Part shown: piece after piece, positions 55,449 through 64,000 of the stretch
Layout: the number at the start of each line of letters is the position of its first letter
Numbering within the stretch: position 1 is the stretch's first letter
Assembly (NCBI RefSeq): GCF_003795145.1
Contig: NZ_CP027786.1
Span: 1,736,001-1,800,000 of the forward strand
Source of the DNA: Tetragenococcus koreensis
GTDB taxonomy: Bacteria > Bacillota > Bacilli > Lactobacillales > Enterococcaceae
Reading direction: 5' to 3'
Length of the DNA: 64,000 bases
The notes under the pieces: generated by a model
Database searches by the model: none
The model's input: the letters and a program-made list of their open reading frames with translations, nothing else
Told to the model about the DNA's origin: nothing
Program-made: the position numbers and the translations under genes

Positions 55449-55519
55449 AGCGGGTGACGAGAATCGAACTCGCGACAACAGCTTGGAAGGCTGTGGTTTT
55501 ACCACTAAACTACACCCGC
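55449..55519 (-). tRNA. tRNA-Gly (UCC)
   Basis: A 71-nt cloverleaf; anticodon loop CTTCCAA. Duplicated at 56123. Confidence 0.97.
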
Positions 55520-55525
55520 CTTATA

Positions 55526-55598
55526 TGGATCGGGACAGAATCGAACTGCCGACACACGGAGCTTCAATCCGTTGCTCTACCGACTGAGCTACCAATCC
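55526..55598 (-). tRNA. tRNA-Phe (GAA)
   Basis: A 73-nt cloverleaf; anticodon loop TTGAAGC. Present in only one of the two duplicated blocks. Confidence 0.96.
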
Positions 55599-55602
55599 AA
55601 AA

Positions 55603-55676
55603 CGGTCTGGACGGGACTCGAACCCGCGACCTCCTGCGTGACAGGCAGGCATTCTAACCAGCTGAACTACCAGACC
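55603..55676 (-). tRNA. tRNA-Asp (GUC)
   Basis: A 74-nt cloverleaf; anticodon loop CTGTCAC. Duplicated at 56198. Confidence 0.97.
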
Positions 55677-55717
55677 AGCTTTGCTGTAAATATAAATACG
55701 TACTTGAAAAAGTACAA

Positions 55718-55791
<74 letters not shown>

Positions 55792-55836
55792 ATAATAAGC
55801 TAATGATCACTTGCATAGATACAAGGATTTTAGTAA

Positions 55837-55926
55837 AGGAGGATAAGGGATTCGAACCCTTGCACGGTTTTACCCGCCTGACGGTTTTCAAGACCGTTCC
55901 CTTCAGCCGGACTTGGGTAATCCTCC
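55837..55926 (-). tRNA. tRNA-Ser (UGA)
   Basis: A 90-nt class II tRNA; anticodon loop CTTGAAA. Duplicated at 56431 together with the flanking spacer. Confidence 0.96.
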
Positions 55927-55944
55927 ATTAATTCCCAAGGCGCA

Positions 55945-56016
55945 TGGTCCGTACGGGATTCGAACCCGTGATACCGCCGTGAAAGGGCGGTGTCTTAACC
56001 ACTTGACCAACGGACC
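55945..56016 (-). tRNA. tRNA-Glu (UUC), second copy
   Basis: A 72-nt cloverleaf; anticodon loop CTTTCAC. End of the upstream duplicated block. Confidence 0.97.
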
Positions 56017-56032
56017 TGTTTGTTTAGTAAAG

Positions 56033-56106
<74 letters not shown>

Positions 56107-56122
56107 AAATGATAATACAACA

Positions 56123-56193
56123 AGCGGGTGACGAGAATCGAACTCGCGACAACAGCTTGGAAGGCTGTGGTTTTACCACTAAACTACACCCGC
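56123..56193 (-). tRNA. tRNA-Gly (UCC), second copy
   Basis: A 71-nt cloverleaf identical to the copy at 55449. Confidence 0.97.
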
Positions 56194-56197
56194 ATGG

Positions 56198-56271
56198 CGG
56201 TCTGGACGGGACTCGAACCCGCGACCTCCTGCGTGACAGGCAGGCATTCTAACCAGCTGAACTACCAGACC
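56198..56271 (-). tRNA. tRNA-Asp (GUC), second copy
   Basis: A 74-nt cloverleaf identical to the copy at 55603. Here it directly precedes Gly, with no Phe between. Confidence 0.97.
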
Positions 56272-56310
56272 AATTTTGTTGTATCATCGATACTTGAAAA
56301 ACAAGTATAA

Positions 56311-56384
<74 letters not shown>

Positions 56385-56430
56385 ATAATAAACTAATGAT
56401 CACTTGCATAAATACAAGGATTTTTAGTAA

Positions 56431-56520
56431 AGGAGGATAAGGGATTCGAACCCTTGCACGGTTTTACCCGCCTGACGGTTTTCAAGACCGTTCCCTTCAG
56501 CCGGACTTGGGTAATCCTCC
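56431..56520 (-). tRNA. tRNA-Ser (UGA), second copy
   Basis: A 90-nt class II tRNA identical to the copy at 55837. The ~45-bp spacer after it is also nearly identical in both blocks. Confidence 0.96.
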
Positions 56521-56549
56521 AACAAATAAATAAAATGATAGTGACGCAA

Positions 56550-56623
56550 TGGACCTTGTAGGACTCGAACCTACGACCTGACGGTTATGAGCCGTCTGCT
56601 CTAACCAACTGAGCTAAAGGTCC
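56550..56623 (-). tRNA. tRNA with CAU anticodon, probably Ile2 (lysidine)
   Basis: A 74-nt cloverleaf; anticodon loop CTCATAA. The body GGACCTTTAGCTCAG matches, from memory, the Bacillus Ile2 whose C34 is changed to lysidine to read AUA, rather than elongator Met. Its position next to tRNA-Met agrees. Confidence 0.75.
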
Positions 56624-56639
56624 AAGCTCTTAATCAAAA

Positions 56640-56714
56640 TCGCGGTGGAGGGGATCGAACCCACGACCTCCCGGGTATGAACCGGACGCTCTAGCCAAGC
56701 TGAGCTACACCGCG
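56640..56714 (-). tRNA. tRNA-Met (CAU), elongator
   Basis: A 75-nt cloverleaf; anticodon loop TTCATAC. The body resembles elongator Met of Bacillus; C1-G72 is paired, unlike the initiators. Confidence 0.85.
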
Positions 56715-56736
56715 AAAATCATTTTATTAAATGATA

Positions 56737-56809
56737 TGGAGCCTAGCGGGATCGAACCGCTGACCTCCTGCGTGCAAAGCAGGCGCTCTCCCAGCTGAGC
56801 TAAGGCCCC
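56737..56809 (-). tRNA. tRNA-Ala (UGC)
   Basis: A 73-nt cloverleaf; anticodon loop TTTGCAC. Almost identical to the Ala gene in the 16S-23S spacer (60823). Confidence 0.97.
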
Positions 56810-56822
56810 AAATTAAAACTCA

Positions 56823-56896
56823 TCGGGAAGACAGGATTCGAACCTACGACCCCTTGGTCCCAAACCAAGTGCTCTACCAAGCTGAGCTACTTCCCG
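56823..56896 (-). tRNA. tRNA-Pro (UGG)
   Basis: A 74-nt cloverleaf; anticodon loop TTTGGGA. Confidence 0.97.
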
Positions 56897-56899
56897 TTA

Positions 56900-56973
56900 C
56901 GCGCCCAGAAGGATTTGAACCCTCAACCTTCTGATCCGTAGTCAGACACTCTGTCCAGTTGAGCTATGGGCGC
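56900..56973 (-). tRNA. tRNA-Arg (ACG)
   Basis: A 74-nt cloverleaf; anticodon loop CTACGGA. The A34 is expected to become inosine. Confidence 0.97.
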
Positions 56974-56988
56974 AATACAATGAAACAA

Positions 56989-57075
56989 TGCCGAGGACCG
57001 GAATCGAACCGGTACGGTAATACACTTACCGCAGGATTTTAAGTCCTGTGCGTCTGCCAGTTCCGCCACCCCGGC
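56989..57075 (-). tRNA. tRNA-Leu (UAA)
   Basis: An 87-nt class II tRNA; anticodon loop CTTAAAA. Confidence 0.96.
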
Positions 57076-57090
57076 GTGGTTTTGGCATCA

Positions 57091-57162
57091 AGCGGAAAAC
57101 GGGATTCGAACCCGCGACCCCCACCTTGGCAAGGTGGTGCTCTACCGCTGAGCTATTTCCGC
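57091..57162 (-). tRNA. tRNA-Gly (GCC)
   Basis: A 72-nt cloverleaf; anticodon loop TTGCCAA. Confidence 0.97.
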
Positions 57163-57173
57163 AGCTCTTTAGA

Positions 57174-57246
57174 TGCCGGCTAAAGGACTTGAACCCTCGA
57201 CCCTCTGATTACAAATCAGATGCTCTACCAACTGAGCTAAGCCGGC
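57174..57246 (-). tRNA. tRNA-Thr (UGU)
   Basis: A 73-nt cloverleaf; anticodon loop TTTGTAA. Confidence 0.97.
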
Positions 57247-57263
57247 GCATGTCTATCATGCCA

Positions 57264-57345
57264 TGCGGGTGAAGGGACTTGAACCCCCACGCCTTGCGGC
57301 GCTAGATCCTAAATCTAGTGCGTCTGCCAATTCCGCCACACCCGC
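57264..57345 (-). tRNA. tRNA-Leu (UAG)
   Basis: An 82-nt class II tRNA; anticodon loop TTTAGGA. Confidence 0.96.
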
Positions 57346-57359
57346 TGATTGATCTAAAA

Positions 57360-57432
57360 TGAGTCGTACAGGGTTCGAACCTGTGACCCTCTGATTAAAA
57401 GTCAGATGCTCTACCAACTGAGCTAACGACTC
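57360..57432 (-). tRNA. tRNA-Lys (UUU)
   Basis: A 73-nt cloverleaf; anticodon loop CTTTTAA. Confidence 0.97.
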
Positions 57433-57434
57433 AA

Positions 57435-57507
57435 TGGAGGTTATAGGGCTCGAACCTATGACCCTCTGCTTGTAAGGCAGATGCTCTCCCAGCTGAGCTA
57501 AACCTCC
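57435..57507 (-). tRNA. tRNA-Val (UAC)
   Basis: A 73-nt cloverleaf; anticodon loop CTTACAA. First tRNA after the 5S gene, only a few bases away. Confidence 0.97.
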
Positions 57508-57513
57508 TGATTC

Positions 57514-57632
57514 CGCGTGGCGACGTCCGACTCTCACAAGGGGATAACCCCTCACTACAATTGGCGCTAAGAAGCTTAACGACTGTGTTCGGCATGGGAA
57601 CAGGTGTCTCCTTCTTGCGATCGCCACCACAC
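57514..57632 (-). rRNA. rrf: 5S ribosomal RNA
   Basis: The minus strand starts TGTGGTGGCGATCGCAAGAAGG, contains the conserved CCCATGCCGAACACAG and ends CGTCGCCACGCGGA, pairing with its start. End positions are accurate to a few bases. Confidence 0.95.
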
Positions 57633-57718
57633 ACAAAATCATGTTGAGTGAACCTTTCGTTCTCTCAAAACTGGATGAAAAACAACCGCCATTTGCAACC
57701 GAAAACCCTTGAACCTGT

Positions 57719-60637
<2,919 letters not shown>

Positions 60638-60822
60638 TACTCGACCTTGCGGTCGAGGGACCAACGATGGTTCTATACTTTTAGCGATAAAAGCCCATCG
60701 ATGGTCGCTTTTTTTTTGAACTCTTTCAAAAACGCGTTCAACGCGATTCTCGGTTGGTGTTGATTGTTGTTTTTCTATCCAGTTTTCAAAGAACCAAAGG
60801 TAACGACCTTAAAGGTCGTTCA

Positions 60823-60895
60823 TGGAGCCTAGCGGGATCGAACCGCTGACCTCCTGCGTGCAAAGCAGGCGCTCTCCCATCTGAGCTAAGGCCCC
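60823..60895 (-). tRNA. tRNA-Ala (UGC) in the 16S-23S spacer
   Basis: A 73-nt cloverleaf; anticodon loop TTTGCAC. The spacer (60638-60965) holds only this tRNA plus the long processing-stem sequences flanking both rRNAs. Confidence 0.97.
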
Positions 60896-60961
60896 CTTGC
60901 GGGGGTAGACCTCTCAAAACTGAACAAAGCGCAAACGATGTGTAAAGCTTCCGTAATTTTT

Positions 60962-62530
<1,569 letters not shown>

Positions 62531-62703
62531 TTGATCGATCAACACCGTTGATCGTTTCAGCTCTTGTTACTTTTACGCTTGCGTCTTGCTTGCGTTGTTG
62601 TTAATGTTTGTTGCTTCTTTTAGAAGCGCCCTACACATTGGTTCGTTTGCTTGCTTTGTTCAGTTTTCAAAGGTCTACTATTTGTCGCCGTAGCAACTTT
62701 TAT

Positions 62704-62732
62704 ATCTTATCAGCGTGACAAGCTTTTGTCAA
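62704..62732 (-). promoter_or_regulatory. rRNA operon promoter
   Basis: On the minus strand a perfect TTGACA (62732-62727) and TAAGAT (62709-62704) are 17 bp apart, followed by an AT-rich discriminator region. It lies about 175 bp before 16S, a normal leader length. Confidence 0.85.
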
Positions 62733-62975
62733 CACTTTTTTAATAAAACTCTTAAAAAGTTTTCTTGTTCACAGCGACTTGATAATCTTACCAAAACTGT
62801 AAACATGCGTCAATCATTTTTGTAAAAAAATGAAAAAGTTTTTCATTGCCACAACCAAATAATAATATATCAATAAAAACCCCTTAGGTCAATAATTACA
62901 ACGCATGTTTTTAAAAGAAATTCTAATCACGATTGATTCAAAAACGAGCTTTTATATTGTTCGTTTTTTTATAAC
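62733..62975. other. Intergenic between lysS and the rRNA promoter
   Basis: Very AT-rich, with no open frame. AT-rich upstream DNA of this kind can act as an UP element for rRNA promoters. A second, more distal rrn promoter is possible, but I could not pick one reliably. Confidence 0.4.
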
Positions 62976-63010
62976 AAAAAAACTGCGGATATCATTAACC
63001 GCAGTTTTTA
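62976..63010 (-). terminator. Terminator of lysS
   Basis: AAAACTGCGG and CCGCAGTTTT pair around ten bases; A and T runs flank both sides. It lies four bases past the lysS stop. Confidence 0.92.
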
Positions 63011-63013
63011 AAC

Positions 63014-64000
<987 letters not shown>

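Noticed and set aside
62531-63013. T-box or lysine riboswitch near lysS
   Set aside because: This is the 3' side of lysS; no T-box or L-box sequence was seen, and the lysS leader lies outside the window.

Overview
The window reads as chromosome from a low-GC Gram-positive lactic acid bacterium of the Enterococcaceae, most likely Tetragenococcus or a close relative. This is an inference from gene content: an SMK-box (SAM-III) riboswitch in front of metK, a Gls24/Asp23-AmaP envelope-stress operon, LysM and CAP secreted proteins, several beta-glucoside PTS loci, and an rrn operon followed by a long tRNA cluster and linked to lysS. Most genes lie on the minus strand.

Layout. 1-1.3 kb: an IS4-type insertion sequence with a frameshifted transposase has truncated an isocitrate-dehydrogenase-like gene. 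1.4-4.7 kb: a DASS carboxylate transporter and a NarL-type two-component system. 4.9-6.3 kb: an FMN riboswitch, riboflavin transporter ribU and a PPOX flavoprotein. 6.4-10.5 kb: two tiny membrane proteins, a LysM/transglycosylase-like protein, a TcaA-like protein and a lipoprotein. 10.7-12.6 kb: a beta-glucoside PTS permease. 12.9-13.2 kb: a degenerate tandem array. 13.3-25.8 kb: a nucleotidyltransferase, CAP protein, polysaccharide deacetylase, the MoxR/DUF58/transglutaminase operon, glutathionyl-hydroquinone reductase-like protein, ogt, rarA and nnrE, with two dead acetyltransferase genes. 25.86-26.77 kb: a 905-bp element with terminal inverted repeats and a 9-bp target duplication but no transposase, carrying a 155-bp tandem repeat. 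26.9-31.9 kb: a phosphatase and a licT-bglP-bglA operon with two antiterminator/terminator switches. 32-37.3 kb: an ABC exporter with a huge extracytoplasmic coiled coil and a divergent TetR regulator. 37.3-39.2 kb: the Gls24/AmaP operon. 39.3-43.6 kb: ppdK, ccpN and the PPDK regulatory protein. 43.7-45.4 kb: a 2-hydroxyacid dehydrogenase and a deacetylase. 45.5-52.6 kb: a complete MurNAc-peptide salvage operon (mupG, murQ, murP, HAD phosphatase, serine hydrolase, murR). 52.9-55 kb: a frameshifted esterase and metK. 55.1-62.7 kb: 25 tRNA genes, 5S, 23S, tRNA-Ala and 16S, all minus, with the promoter at 62.7 kb. 63-64 kb: the 3' part of lysS.

The most unusual signal is the pair of non-coding arrays at about 12.95-13.2 kb and 26.06-26.53 kb. 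They lie in opposite orientation and are diverged in sequence, yet share the same higher-order period: 155 bp, made of steps of 41, 41, 32 and 41 bp. One of them sits inside the transposase-less 905-bp mobile element. I know of no described family with this architecture, though I could not search. Other points of note are a segmental duplication in the tRNA cluster, a probable CTG start for licT, a 5-bp duplication that breaks an esterase gene, and an acetyltransferase gene with an ATA in place of its start plus an internal stop.
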